A stretch of 64,000 bases of DNA, from contig CAWFFJ010000022.1 of NCBI GenBank assembly GCA_963814875.1, forward strand, positions 62,001-126,000. The letters run 5' to 3'. The notes under the pieces are model-generated. The model was not told where the DNA came from, searched no databases, and saw nothing but the letters and a program-made list of their open reading frames with translations. The position numbers and the translations under genes were made by a program. Shown here piece by piece: positions 45,314 to 54,744 of the stretch; positions within the stretch are counted from its first letter, which is position 1, and each line of letters opens with the position of its first letter. Source of the DNA: CAVSIS01 sp963814875. Its GTDB lineage: Bacteria; Acidobacteriota; Thermoanaerobaculia; Thermoanaerobaculales; Sulfomarinibacteraceae.

Positions 45314-46939
45314 ATGTCGCACGTGCTCCGGGCGTCCGTGCTCTGTCTTGTGCTGCTGACCTCGCTACTGGTCCAGGTCTCCGGCGCGTTCGAACCCACT
45401 CCGAGCGAGGAGGCCGCCCTCCAGGCCTACCGCCAGGGTGCCTTCAGCCGCGCGGTGCAGCTCTACACCGCTGCGTTGTCGGAGACCGACGACCCGAACC
45501 ATCGAGCACAGCTGCACGTCCGCGTCGCATGGACGCTGTTCGCACTCGGGCGCGAGTCCGAAGTGCACACACACCTGAGGGCTGCACTGGTCGAAGACCC
45601 CACCCTCACGCTCGCCACCGACTACTACACCCAGCAGTTTGTCGACCTCTTCGAGGCCGCTCGTTCGTCTGCGGCGAACGGCAGCAAACCCTCTCCTGAC
45701 GCTCCGCCGCCGCCCGATATCGAAGCCACTTTGGCCGCAATCCAGACCCGGCTCGACCGTGGAGAGGATCTCGAGGGGGCACTGGCCGACGTCGATCGGC
45801 TGCTGGCCGCCGTCCCTGGCGACGCCCGGCTGGCGCCGCTCAAGGTCGCGCTGCTCGAGCGCCTCGGCCGCACCGAGGAGGCCGCTGCTCTACGCGCCCA
45901 GTACGGGCTCAGCGGGCCGAGCGCACCGCTCGCAACTCTGTCGATCCCCGATCTGATCCTCCGGGCCAACCGTCTGCTCGACGAGGGCGATGTCGAGGGC
46001 AGCCTCGAGGTCATCCGCGAGGTGGTTGCACGCCAGCCGAACAACGTCGCCGGGCTCGAGCTGATGGCCGAGGCTGCGCGGCGGGCGGCTCGGTGGCAGG
46101 AAGCCGAGTTCGCACTCAAGTCCGCACTCGGCCTGCAGCCGGACAACATTGGCTTACGGCTCCGCCTCGGCGAGGTCTACCTCGCCATGGGCGACAGCTC
46201 CGGGGCACGCGACGTGTTCCGGCAGCTGACCGAGCGCTGGCCGCATTCCGATCGTGCGTGGGCGGCACTCGGCATGCTCGACGCCCGTCTCGGACGGCCC
46301 CAACGCGCGCTCGAGGAGCTGCGCACCGCTCTCAGCGAAAACCCTCTGCTGCCCGAGGTCCAGCTCGCCGTTGGCGAGCTCGAGCTCGCCGCCGGCCACC
46401 CAGAGCCGGCCCTGGAGGCCCTTCGATCGGCGGAGAACCTGCTCCATGACGACGCCCAGGTGCAGGCCCGGCTCGGTCAGGCGCTGCTCGCTCTGGACCG
46501 CAAGGACGCAGCCCTGACCGCGCTTCGAACGGCTGTCGCCGGCGGCTTCCAGCCACCCGACGTCCGCCGCGCTTTCGCCCTGGCGCTGATCCGGTCGGGC
46601 CTCTTCGCCGAGGCGCAACGGGTGGTGGACAAGCTCGAGGCAAGCGACGACACCACCCTGCTGACGGGGCTGCTCCAGCTGGACCGCGGCGCCTACGCCG
46701 ATGCCGAGGCATCGGTCCGTCCGATCCTCGAGCGGCGGCCCAACGACCCCGCGGTCCTCAACCTGCTCGCCGCAGCGCTCTACCACCAGGGACGCTTCGC
46801 CGACGCCGCCAACTCGCTCGCACAGGCGCAGCCGCTTGCGCCGGACTCACCGATCCTCGAGGCCAACCTCTCGCGGGCCGTCGCCGCCGACGCCGCGGAC
46901 CACCTGATGCACGACGCCCTCGAGGTCGTTCCGCACTGA
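45314..46939 (+). CDS. Exported TPR-repeat protein
   Basis: 541 residues. Signal peptide 'LRASVLCLVLLTSLLVQVSG', then at least eight to ten degenerate tetratricopeptide repeats ('AYRQGAFSRAVQLYTAAL', 'GRPQRALEELRTALSEN', 'HPEPALEALRSAENLLHDD', 'YADAEASVRPILERRPND', 'GRFADAANSLAQAQPLAPDS'). A protein-interaction scaffold in the periplasm or outer surface, probably a partner or target of the upstream kinase. Start ATG 45314 is chosen for the signal peptide; the frame opens at a GTG 45287 that overlaps the kinase stop. The last 93 bp overlap the Nudix gene on the opposite strand. Confidence 0.82.
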   Translation: MSHVLRASVLCLVLLTSLLVQVSGAFEPTPSEEAALQAYRQGAFSRAVQLYTAALSETDDPNHRAQLHVRVAWTLFALGRESEVHTHLRAALVEDPTLTLATDYYTQQFVDLFEAARSSAANGSKPSPDAPPPPDIEATLAAIQTRLDRGEDLEGALADVDRLLAAVPGDARLAPLKVALLERLGRTEEAAALRAQYGLSGPSAPLATLSIPDLILRANRLLDEGDVEGSLEVIREVVARQPNNVAGLELMAEAARRAARWQEAEFALKSALGLQPDNIGLRLRLGEVYLAMGDSSGARDVFRQLTERWPHSDRAWAALGMLDARLGRPQRALEELRTALSENPLLPEVQLAVGELELAAGHPEPALEALRSAENLLHDDAQVQARLGQALLALDRKDAALTALRTAVAGGFQPPDVRRAFALALIRSGLFAEAQRVVDKLEASDDTTLLTGLLQLDRGAYADAEASVRPILERRPNDPAVLNLLAAALYHQGRFADAANSLAQAQPLAPDSPILEANLSRAVAADAADHLMHDALEVVPH

Positions 46940-47551
46940 TTCCACCGGGCCCGGGCGTCGCCGCCAAGGTCCGTCGACCCGTTGCAGGGCTCGCCGCAGG
47001 CCCAGAAGCATCCTCGCCGTCGCCCCCCAGATCTCGTAGCCGCCCCATTGCAGGGCCTCACCGGTCACCTGGAGGCCGCGAACCGACTTCGTCACCGGCA
47101 GGAAGGGGGCGCGATCAAGCAAAACGGCCGCAGGCAGCCATAGGATCTCCTCGACCTCGGCGTCCGACGGTTGCAGCGCGACCTCCCCCGATACGACCCC
47201 CACGACCGGCGTGACCACATACCCCGTCGGCGTGCGCACGTCCGCCAGCCTACCGACGATCTCGACCAGGCCGGGGTCGAGTCCGATCTCCTCGTGGGCT
47301 TCGCGCAATGCAGCCGCCGCGACGTCGGCGTCGTCGGGCTCGACCACGCCACCCGGAAAGGCAACCTGTCCCGCGTGGTGAGGAAGGCTCCGTGATCGTC
47401 GGTGGAGCAGGAGGTCGACGTCACCGGAGCGATCGACAAGAGCGACCAACACCGCAGCGTGGCGCTGAGTCAGCGCCACCGGTAGCGACCGCGCCATGTG
47501 ACGCACCAGCTCTCCGCGAAGCTCCACGCGCCAACCCGGACCCGAGGTCAT
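46847..47551 (-). CDS. Nudix hydrolase, CoA pyrophosphatase-like
   Basis: 234 residues. The Nudix box is complete: 'GGVVEPDDADVAAAALREAH' followed by EEIGL (Gx5Ex7REUxEExGU). The segment before it, 'SLPHHAGQVAFPGG', matches the NudL/CoA-diphosphatase subgroup (LLTxRSxxLRxHxGQxxFPGG). It hydrolyses a nucleoside diphosphate-X, probably CoA derivatives. The last ~45 residues lie antisense to the TPR gene and have no family match. The ATG overlaps the TGA of the upstream glycosyltransferase (ATGA). Confidence 0.85.
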   Translation of the reverse strand: MTSGPGWRVELRGELVRHMARSLPVALTQRHAAVLVALVDRSGDVDLLLHRRSRSLPHHAGQVAFPGGVVEPDDADVAAAALREAHEEIGLDPGLVEIVGRLADVRTPTGYVVTPVVGVVSGEVALQPSDAEVEEILWLPAAVLLDRAPFLPVTKSVRGLQVTGEALQWGGYEIWGATARMLLGLRRALQRVDGPWRRRPGPVESVRNDLEGVVHQVVRGVGGDGPREVGLEDR

Positions 47552-48735
47552 GCCACGCTCGCGACAAACTCTGCGAGTCTGGCCGCCGCGGGCCCGGGAA
47601 GGTGTCGCGTCTCATAGGCCGCGCGCGCCGCGAGGCGGCGGCGCGCCCAGCCGCCGTCCCGGCGCCCTGATGGCACCGAGGCGATGATCCGAGCGAGGTC
47701 CGCAGCCGCGGCCGACCCGGGTGTCAGACGAGGTGCCGCGGCCTCGGGGATCTCCAGGAACTGGCGCAGGCCGCCGACCGCCACCGGCGTACTGCAGGCC
47801 AGGAACCTCCCCGCCGCGGCCGACGTCTCCCCGGCGGAGGGAGTGCGCAGGACCACACCCAGGTCGGCAGCCGCCGGGAGCGTACGGACCTCGTCGTTGC
47901 TGACCCAGCCAGTCTCGTGGATCGCACGTGCGAGGCCGAGATCGGCGACCACACCGCGCAGGCCGGCAGGCAGGCCACCCTCTCCAACCAGCACGAGGCG
48001 AGCATCGACACCGCAGCTTCGAGCCGCCGCGAGCCCCGCCAACACCACGTTGAGGCCCTTTGCGGGCGTCATGAACCCCAGATGCATGACTGCCACGGTC
48101 GCGGCCTCGAGCCCGAGCCGCATCCGCAGGCCGTCAGCCTCGACGGGACCGGGATCCGCGACTGCGAGCCCGACCTGCGCTACCGGTGTTTCCGGGAGGT
48201 CGCGGGCGACCTCGCGCGCGGCCCAGGCGGAGTGCACCACGATGCCCTTGACTCCAGCTCGGGCCAGAAAGGTCCGGCGAGCGGGAAAGAGGAATGGCTC
48301 GAGGCGGCCCTGAAAGCCCTCCAACCATGCACGGGCGAGAGCCACCCCGCGCCCGCCGTGCCCGGTCTCCAGCCACCGCCGATAGGTGACGCGGTCGCCG
48401 AGAGCGAGCGACGCCTGGACCAGGAGGTGGTGCAGGACCGGGTCGTGAAGGACCACCACGACTCGCTCGCCGGCGAGCCGATCGAGCAGCCACGCATGGT
48501 AAGGGTTGTTCCCCAGGTGCAGCACCGTGACTTCACCGGGCATCGCCGTGGTACCTGTCGGGACCACCTCGACGATTCCGGTCAGCACCCAGTCCGCCGG
48601 AGGCTGCCACTGAGGCGGCGCGACGACCCTGATCCGGGCATGGCGCGCAAGCTCAGGCAGGAGCTCAACCGCGTAGTCGCTGACCCCCGAGCGAACCGGA
48701 GGCAGCGGCGAGGCCCACAGGATCCGGGCACCCAT
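47548..48735 (-). CDS. Glycosyltransferase family 4-type
   Basis: 395 residues with a GT-B fold. N-terminal 'ILWASPLPPVRSGVSDYAVE' (acceptor-domain Gly loop), 'VLHDPVLHHLLVQ', and C-terminal 'MHLGFMTPAKGLNVVLAG', 'LVLVGEGG', 'AADLGVVLRTPSAGETSA' (E-x7-E-like nucleotide-sugar site). It transfers a sugar from a nucleotide sugar to an unknown acceptor. ATG 48735 preferred to 48756. Coupled to the downstream Nudix gene by a 4-bp overlap. Confidence 0.82.
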   Translation of the reverse strand: MGARILWASPLPPVRSGVSDYAVELLPELARHARIRVVAPPQWQPPADWVLTGIVEVVPTGTTAMPGEVTVLHLGNNPYHAWLLDRLAGERVVVVLHDPVLHHLLVQASLALGDRVTYRRWLETGHGGRGVALARAWLEGFQGRLEPFLFPARRTFLARAGVKGIVVHSAWAAREVARDLPETPVAQVGLAVADPGPVEADGLRMRLGLEAATVAVMHLGFMTPAKGLNVVLAGLAAARSCGVDARLVLVGEGGLPAGLRGVVADLGLARAIHETGWVSNDEVRTLPAAADLGVVLRTPSAGETSAAAGRFLACSTPVAVGGLRQFLEIPEAAAPRLTPGSAAAADLARIIASVPSGRRDGGWARRRLAARAAYETRHLPGPAAARLAEFVASVA

Positions 48736-48766
48736 CACGGCACGGTACCACGCCAAACGAGCCGGT

Positions 48767-49024
48767 ATGATGGTCGCCGTGAAGCTCGGTCGGCTCGTCC
48801 TCGTGGCGCTCTACGCCGCCTATCTGATTCACGTCGGTCTGGCAATGCTCCTTCTGCCCTGGAGTAGCCTCTGGACCGATATCGTCCTGCGCCTGCCGGG
48901 GTCCCTGGCCCTGGTGGCCGCCTCGGCCTCATTCCGCGGTGCCCTGAGCGCTTTCGGAGTGCTCCACCTCGTGCTCGCCGCCACGGAGGCGAGCCTGCCG
49001 ATGAGCCTGCGCCGGAGTCTGTGA
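48767..49024 (+). CDS. Small membrane protein, two predicted helices
   Basis: 85 residues, not recognised. Helices 'LVLVALYAAYLIHVGLAMLL' and 'ALSAFGVLHLVLAATEASL', joined by a charged loop ('WSSLWTDIVLRLPG'). It stands between a divergent glycosyltransferase and a response regulator, 86 bp ahead of the latter. Start could be 48767, 48770 or GTG 48779. Moderate confidence that it is a gene because the composition is membrane-like and the frame is free of stops. Confidence 0.5.
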   Translation: MMVAVKLGRLVLVALYAAYLIHVGLAMLLLPWSSLWTDIVLRLPGSLALVAASASFRGALSAFGVLHLVLAATEASLPMSLRRSL

Positions 49025-49110
49025 CCTCCGTCAACATCAACCATCTGGCAATTTCTGTCCACCGGCCGCGTCGCTTGCCCCCTTCTGCCGACAGGACGTA
49101 GACTCCCAAC

Positions 49111-49485
49111 GTGACGGGTCGCCGAATCCTGCTCGTCGACGATGAGCCCTACATTCTCCGCATTCTGTCGTTCAAGCTGCGGCGCGAGGGGTTCATGACC
49201 TTCGAGGCCATCTCGGCCGAGGAGGCTGAGACCGTCCTCGCCCAGCAGCCGATCGACCTCATACTGCTCGATGTCGCCCTCGCCACGCCGACCTCCGGGT
49301 TCGACCTCGCCCGAACCCTCCGCGCCCGCGAGGCAACCCGAGAGATCCCAATCATCATGCTCACTGCGAAGGGGTTCGCCCAGGACATCCTGCGCGGTCG
49401 CGAGGTCGGTGCGGACGGCTACATCACCAAGCCGTTCTCGACCGCCGAGGTCATCGACCGCGTCCGCGCGATCCTCCACGCCTGA
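49111..49485 (+). CDS. Single-domain response regulator
   Basis: 124 residues, receiver domain only. Acidic pocket 'LLVDDEPYILR', phospho-Asp in 'LILLDVALATP', Thr in 'IIMLTAKGFAQ', Lys in 'GYITKPFSTAEV'. No output domain, so it likely acts by protein contact (CheY-like) or in a phosphorelay; the partner may be the hybrid kinase at 7.6-10.3 kb or another kinase outside the window. GTG start. Confidence 0.92.
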   Translation: MTGRRILLVDDEPYILRILSFKLRREGFMTFEAISAEEAETVLAQQPIDLILLDVALATPTSGFDLARTLRAREATREIPIIMLTAKGFAQDILRGREVGADGYITKPFSTAEVIDRVRAILHA

Positions 49486-49503
49486 CCCCCCACCCACCCG
49501 ATT

Positions 49504-49616
49504 GAACCACAGAGGCACAGAGAATCCTGCGAGGAGGCCGGCGGCCGGGCTGGTTGCCCGGCCGCCGGCCTCCTCGCGAACTCTGTGTTCCTGTGTGTCT
49601 CCGTGTCTCTGTGGTT
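49504..49616. repeat. ACCACAGAG palindromic element with a perfect 22-bp hairpin core (copy B)
   Basis: The left end GAACCACAGAGGCACAGAGA and right end GTGTCTCCGTGTCTCTGTGG agree with copy A at 31654. The core (49529-49577) has two 22-base perfect arms around TGGTT and is different in sequence from copy A's core. Sits between the response regulator stop and ileS; it could act as a terminator of the former. Confidence 0.75.
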
Positions 49617-49705
49617 TGCCCCAGAACCCGCGCGCTGCAGGGCTTCGGACGACTTGACGGTCTCCGGCGTGCCGCGTAGGCTCACAGCCCGGAGGCGAAG
49701 CCCCG

Positions 49706-52519
49706 ATGTACCGACGAACGTTGAACCTTCCTGCGACGGCCTTCCCGATGCGCGCGCAGCTGCCGACGCGCGAGCCGCAGGCGTTGGCCCGCTGGAATGA
49801 CCTCGATCTCTACTCCCGCATCCGCGAGGCGCGCCGCGGCGCACCGCGTTTCATCCTCCACGACGGGCCGCCGTATGCCAACGGCCACATCCACATGGGT
49901 CACGCCCTCAACAAGATCCTCAAAGACGTCGTCGTCAAGTCGCGCACGATGATGGGGATGGACGCACCCTACGTACCCGGATGGGACTGCCACGGGCTGC
50001 CGATCGAGCACCAGGTGGACAAGCAACTCGGCGGCCGCAAGGCCAAAATGTCGATCGGCGAGGTGCGGCGGGCCTGCCGCGAGTACGCCGACAAGTTCGT
50101 CGACGTCCAGCGCGAGGAGTTTACCCGGCTTGGCGTCCTCGGTCAGTGGAATGATCCCTATCTCACGATGGAGTACGCCTACGAGGCGGAGATCGCTTCC
50201 GCCCTGCACGGCTTCTTCCTCGCCGGTTCGATCGAACGGGGCCTCAAACCGGTGCACTGGTGCGCCTCATGCCGGACCGCGCTCGCCGAGGCCGAGGTCG
50301 AGTACCACGAACACACCAGCCCGTCGATCACGGTCGCGTTCGCGCTCGCCGACGACGCGCGCGAGCGGCTCGGACTGCCCGCCGGCACTCCGGCTTCGGC
50401 ACTGATCTGGACCACAACCCCGTGGACCCTGCCTGCCAACCTCGCGATCGCGCTCCATCCGGACTTCGAGTACGTCGTGCTCGAGACGCCGGTCGGCCCC
50501 GTCCTGGTCGCGTCCGACCTCGTCGCGGCGACCCGATCCGCAGCCGGCTGGGACGCGGCCAAGGTGGTCCGGAGCTTCCGCGGGTCAGACCTCGACGGCG
50601 CCCACTACCGGCACCCCTTCGCGAACCGCGACGGGCTCTTCATCCTCGCCGACCACGTCACCCTCGACCAGGGCACCGGCCTGGTCCACACCGCGCCAGG
50701 GCACGGCGTCGAGGACTACGGCGTCGGCGTGCGTTACGGCCTCGAACCCTTCGCGCCGGTCGACGACGGCGGTCGCTTCACCGACCAGGTCGCCGACTGG
50801 CAGGGGCTGTCTGTGTGGGAGGCCAACCCTGCCATCGTCGAGCGCCTCAAGACACTCGGTGTGCTGATCGCCTCCGAACGCATCGCCCACTCCTATCCGC
50901 ACTGCTGGCGATGCAAGAAGCCGGTGATCTTCCGGGCCACACCGCAGTGGTTCATCCGCATGGACCGCAACGACCTGCGTCAGAGGTCTCTCGACGGCGT
51001 CCGGGCCACAGAGTGGATCCCGCGATGGGGCCAGCCCCGCATTGAGGGCATGATCCAGAACCGGCCCGACTGGTGCATCTCCCGACAGCGCACGTGGGGT
51101 GTCCCGATCACGGTCCTGAGCTGCACCGCGTGCGGCGAGCCCGCGATCGACGAGGCCGTCTTCGACCACATCCGGGAGCTCTTCCGGCGTGAGGGCGCCG
51201 ACGCCTGGTTCGAGCACGATGTGGCCGACCTGGTGCCGCACGGTTTCGCGTGCGGCGCCTGCGGCGGGAGCGCCTTCACCAGGGAGTCCGACATCCTCGA
51301 CGTGTGGTTCGACTCCGGGGTCAGCCATCTCGCGGTGTGCGACACCGAGCGCTACGGCCTCGACTGGCCGGCGGACCTCTACCTGGAGGGCCAGGACCAG
51401 TACCGAGGCTGGTTCCAGTCGTCGCTCACGGTCGCGGTCGGCCTCAAGGGCTCACCACCCTACCGCCAGGTCTTGACCCACGGCTTCGTGGTCGACGCCG
51501 CCGGCCACAAGATGTCCAAGAGCCAGGGCAACACGATCACGCCGCAGCAGCTGCTCACCCAGTACGGGGCCGACATCCTCCGCCTGTGGACCGTGATGGT
51601 CGACTTCCGCGAGGAGCTCCGGATCTCCGACGAGATCATGACCCGCAACGCGGAGGCCTACCGCAAGATCCGCAACACGATCCGGTTCCTGCTCGGCAAC
51701 CTGGCCGACTTCGACCCCGCCGCCCACACGGTCCCCGCTGCCGAGCTGCGCGGCTTCGACGCCTACCTCGTGCGCCGGGCGCGCTCGCTCGCGCGCCAGG
51801 TGGTGGACGCATATCGGACCTACGAGCTGTCGACGATCTACCATCGGACCGTCAACTTCTGTGCTGTCGACCTGTCGTCGCTCTACCTCGACCTGTCGAA
51901 GGACCGGCTCTACTGCAGCTACCCCGACGACCACAGGCGACGCGCCACCCAGACCGTCATGTACCGTGTACTCGAGAGCCTGCTCACGATCCTCGGTCCG
52001 GTGCTGTCCTTCACCGCCGACGAAGCGTGGGCCGAGCTCCCCGGCGAGCACGAACCCTCCGTCCACCTCGCGCGGTTCGCTGAGCTCGACGACGTCGCCG
52101 AGGACGCCGACGCCGACGCCCGCTGGGGACGTCTGCTCGCCCTCCGCGAGACGGTCTTCCGCCAGCTCGAGGCGCTGCGCCAGGACAGCCGGATCGGCAA
52201 GTCCGAAGAGGCGCAGGTGGAGCTGGTCGGCGACACGTCGGCCCTCGAGCAGGACCTTGAATCGACCGGAACCGATCTCGCCGAGCTCCTCATCGTCTCG
52301 CGCGTCGGTCCCGGCGAGGCCGTCGGCGAGGCGATCGCCGGATATGATGGACTCGAGGTCCGCGCCGAGCCCTACGACGCGCCGACCTGCGCCCGCTGCT
52401 GGCGCCGCTACCCGTCGCTGATCGACGATCTCAAGCTGCCCAACCTGTGCGGCCGCTGCCACGAGGTCGTCTCGCGTCTTCTCGCGGAGGGCCGCGTCGA
52501 GCTCGAGGCGGCTCGCTGA
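49706..52519 (+). CDS. ileS: Isoleucine--tRNA ligase
   Basis: Charges tRNA-Ile. 937 residues, full length. HIGH motif 'GPPYANGHIHMGHAL', the CP1 editing domain ('WTTTPWTLPANLAIALHPD'), the 'WCISRQRTWGVPI' block, 'DVWFDSGVSH', KMSKS motif 'HKMSKSQGNTI', the anticodon-binding domain, and a C-terminal zinc site 'CARCWRRY' / 'CGRCHEVV'. ATG follows GGAGG with 9-base spacing. The stop overlaps lspA (TGATG), an arrangement seen in many bacteria. Confidence 0.97.
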   Translation: MYRRTLNLPATAFPMRAQLPTREPQALARWNDLDLYSRIREARRGAPRFILHDGPPYANGHIHMGHALNKILKDVVVKSRTMMGMDAPYVPGWDCHGLPIEHQVDKQLGGRKAKMSIGEVRRACREYADKFVDVQREEFTRLGVLGQWNDPYLTMEYAYEAEIASALHGFFLAGSIERGLKPVHWCASCRTALAEAEVEYHEHTSPSITVAFALADDARERLGLPAGTPASALIWTTTPWTLPANLAIALHPDFEYVVLETPVGPVLVASDLVAATRSAAGWDAAKVVRSFRGSDLDGAHYRHPFANRDGLFILADHVTLDQGTGLVHTAPGHGVEDYGVGVRYGLEPFAPVDDGGRFTDQVADWQGLSVWEANPAIVERLKTLGVLIASERIAHSYPHCWRCKKPVIFRATPQWFIRMDRNDLRQRSLDGVRATEWIPRWGQPRIEGMIQNRPDWCISRQRTWGVPITVLSCTACGEPAIDEAVFDHIRELFRREGADAWFEHDVADLVPHGFACGACGGSAFTRESDILDVWFDSGVSHLAVCDTERYGLDWPADLYLEGQDQYRGWFQSSLTVAVGLKGSPPYRQVLTHGFVVDAAGHKMSKSQGNTITPQQLLTQYGADILRLWTVMVDFREELRISDEIMTRNAEAYRKIRNTIRFLLGNLADFDPAAHTVPAAELRGFDAYLVRRARSLARQVVDAYRTYELSTIYHRTVNFCAVDLSSLYLDLSKDRLYCSYPDDHRRRATQTVMYRVLESLLTILGPVLSFTADEAWAELPGEHEPSVHLARFAELDDVAEDADADARWGRLLALRETVFRQLEALRQDSRIGKSEEAQVELVGDTSALEQDLESTGTDLAELLIVSRVGPGEAVGEAIAGYDGLEVRAEPYDAPTCARCWRRYPSLIDDLKLPNLCGRCHEVVSRLLAEGRVELEAAR

Positions 52520-53034
52520 TGCGCCGGCTGGTGCCGTGGATCGTCGCCGCCGTGGTGGTGGTCGCCGATCGGCTCACCAAGCTTGCCGTTCTCCGTCACC
52601 TGGAGCCGGGTGCGTGGCTTCCGGTCGCCCCGGGCATCGCACTCACCCACGTCCACAACAGCGGCATCGCGTTCAGCCTCTTCGGCGGCGGTGGGCCCTT
52701 GGCCCGGCTCGCGCTGCATGCCGTGATCCTCGGGGCTGTCGTGGTGATCGCGTGGATGCTGGTGCAGCACGGCCACTCCCAGCCCGTGGCCGGCTTCGGC
52801 TTCGGCCTCATCCTCGGGGGCGCGGTCGGCAACCTCATCGACCGCGTCAGCTACGGCTGGGTGGTGGACTTCCTCCACCTCTGGGTCCGTGTCGGCGACC
52901 GCACCTGGTCGTGGCCGGACTTCAACGTCGCCGACAGCGCCATCACCGTGGGCGCCGCACTGCTCATTCTGCACGAGCTTCGCGGCCGCCGCGGCGAAAC
53001 CGGGGACCTGCCTGATGCATCCGATCCTGATTGA
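52519..53034 (+). CDS. lspA: Lipoprotein signal peptidase
   Basis: Aspartic protease that removes the signal peptide of diacylated prolipoproteins in the inner membrane. 171 residues, four helices. Catalytic Asp residues in 'GGAVGNLIDRVSYG' and 'FNVADSAI'; also 'VHNSGIAFSLFGG'. It begins at the ileS stop and its 3' end overlaps lgt by 20 bp. Confidence 0.96.
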   Translation: MRRLVPWIVAAVVVVADRLTKLAVLRHLEPGAWLPVAPGIALTHVHNSGIAFSLFGGGGPLARLALHAVILGAVVVIAWMLVQHGHSQPVAGFGFGLILGGAVGNLIDRVSYGWVVDFLHLWVRVGDRTWSWPDFNVADSAITVGAALLILHELRGRRGETGDLPDASDPD

Positions 53035-53794
53035 CCTCGGCTTCTACCAGATCCCGTCCTACGGCGTGATGCTCGTACTCGCGCTGGTGGCGGGCCTGTG
53101 GACCCTCAAGCGGCGTGCCGACCGCGCCGGTGTCGATGGCGCACGCCTGGTCGACCTCGCGCTGTGGCTCGTGATCTGGGCCCTGGTCGGCGCCAAGGGA
53201 CTGTACGTGATCGTGGAGCTGCCACGGTTTCTGCGCAATCCAGGCGACCTCGTCACGGTGCTGCGGGCCGGCGGCGTTTTTCTGGGCGGGTTCCTGGCCG
53301 CAATCGTCGCTGCCGCGGTCCTGCTGCGGCGCTACCGGCTCGCCTTCTTCCCGTCGGCAGACGTGATTGCACCGTCGCTCGCGCTCGGCCAGGCGATCGG
53401 CCGCATCGGCTGTCTCCTGGCCGGCTGCTGCTGGGGCAGTTCGTGCGACCTGCCCTGGGCCGTCACCTACACCGACCCGCGCGCACACGAGCTGGTCGGA
53501 ACCCCGCTCGGCATCGCCGTCCACCCGTTTCCGATCTACGAGTCCCTGTGCGACCTGACCCTGTTCATTCTGCTCGCCGCCCTGTACCGACGCGGGATCG
53601 CCGAGGGTCGGGTGTTCGCGACCTATCTCATGGGCTACGGAGTGGTTCGCTTCCTGCTCGAGTACACCCGTGGCGACGTAGCTCGCGGCTTCGTGTTCGG
53701 CGGCATGCTGTCGACCAGCCAGCTGATCTCACTGTTCATGATCGCGGCCGGGGTCGGACTCTTCGCCTGGGCGGGACGCAGCCGGTCCCGGTGA
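53015..53794 (+). CDS. lgt: Prolipoprotein diacylglyceryl transferase
   Basis: Transfers diacylglyceryl from phosphatidylglycerol to the lipobox Cys; the step before LspA. 259 residues, seven helices. 'GGVFLGGFLAAIVAAAVLL', 'ALGQAIGRIGCLLAGCCWG' (signature region GRIG) and 'VHPFPIYESL'. The ATG is inside the end of lspA and its TGA overlaps the GTG of rluD. The lspA-lgt neighbours form a lipoprotein unit. Confidence 0.93.
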   Translation: MHPILIDLGFYQIPSYGVMLVLALVAGLWTLKRRADRAGVDGARLVDLALWLVIWALVGAKGLYVIVELPRFLRNPGDLVTVLRAGGVFLGGFLAAIVAAAVLLRRYRLAFFPSADVIAPSLALGQAIGRIGCLLAGCCWGSSCDLPWAVTYTDPRAHELVGTPLGIAVHPFPIYESLCDLTLFILLAALYRRGIAEGRVFATYLMGYGVVRFLLEYTRGDVARGFVFGGMLSTSQLISLFMIAAGVGLFAWAGRSRSR

Positions 53795-54744
53795 CCCGGC
53801 ACCACCGCTTCGAGGTTCCCGACTCGCTCCAGGGCGAACGACTCGACCGCTGTCTGAGCCGGATCGAGCCGAGCTGGACCCGTTCCCGCGCCCGCAAGCT
53901 GATCGACGCCGGATGCGTCACCCTCAACGGCCGCCAGGCGAAGCCGGCCGTCGTCGTCTCGGCGGGCGACACGGTCGAGGTGGACGAGCCGCCGCTCGAG
54001 ACGCTCGAGGCCCGGCCCGAGGCGATCGAGCTGGACATCCTCCACGAGGACGCCGACCTGCTGGTGATCAATAAGCCGTCCGGGCTGGTCATTCACCCTG
54101 CCGCCGGCAACCCCTCGGGAACCCTCGTCAACGCCCTGCTCCATCACTGTACGGACCTGTCCGGCATCGGCGGCGTCGAGCGTCCGGGCATCGTTCACCG
54201 GCTCGACAAGGACACCACGGGGGTGATGGTCGTCGCCAAGAGCGACCGCGCCCACCTCGCGCTCTCGCTCGGTTTCCGTCGCCGCCAGGTCGAGAAGACC
54301 TACCTCGCCGTGTGCTATGGGGTTCCACGGGAGCATGAGGGCGTCGTCGAGGCGCCGATCGGTCGCCATCCGCGCGAGCGCCAGCAGATGGCCGTGGTCT
54401 CGAGCGGCCGCGCCGCCCGAACTCGGTACACCGTCGAGGAGGCCTTCGCGGGAACCTCGCTGGTCAGCTGCCGTCCAGTCACCGGCCGGACCCACCAGAT
54501 CCGGGTCCACCTCGCCCACCTCGGTCACGCCCTGGTGGGCGATGCCCTCTACGCGGGGCGCCAGTGGCGCAACCTCGCCGATCCGCACGCCGCGGCCGCG
54601 TGCCGGGACTTCCCGCGCCAGGCCCTGCACGCCTGGCGTCTCGCGTTCGACCACCCGGTGACGGGTGAGCGGATCGCGTTCACCGCGCCGCCGCCCGCTG
54701 ACCTCGAGGCGCTGGTCGCGGTCCTGCGCTCAGCGAAGAGATGA
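53791..54744 (+). CDS. RluD-family pseudouridine synthase (RluA/RluD)
   Basis: Isomerises uridines in 23S rRNA (RluD: helix 69). 317 residues. N-terminal S4 domain ('RLDRCLSRIEPSWTRSRARK'), catalytic domain with 'LVINKPSGLVIHPAAGN', active-site Asp in 'GIVHRLDKDTTGVMVVAKS' and 'TGRTHQIRVHLAHLGH'. GTG start overlapping the lgt stop (GTGA). It converges on the TIGR04282-like gene with a 15-bp overlap. Confidence 0.94.
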   Translation: MTRHHRFEVPDSLQGERLDRCLSRIEPSWTRSRARKLIDAGCVTLNGRQAKPAVVVSAGDTVEVDEPPLETLEARPEAIELDILHEDADLLVINKPSGLVIHPAAGNPSGTLVNALLHHCTDLSGIGGVERPGIVHRLDKDTTGVMVVAKSDRAHLALSLGFRRRQVEKTYLAVCYGVPREHEGVVEAPIGRHPRERQQMAVVSSGRAARTRYTVEEAFAGTSLVSCRPVTGRTHQIRVHLAHLGHALVGDALYAGRQWRNLADPHAAAACRDFPRQALHAWRLAFDHPVTGERIAFTAPPPADLEALVAVLRSAKR

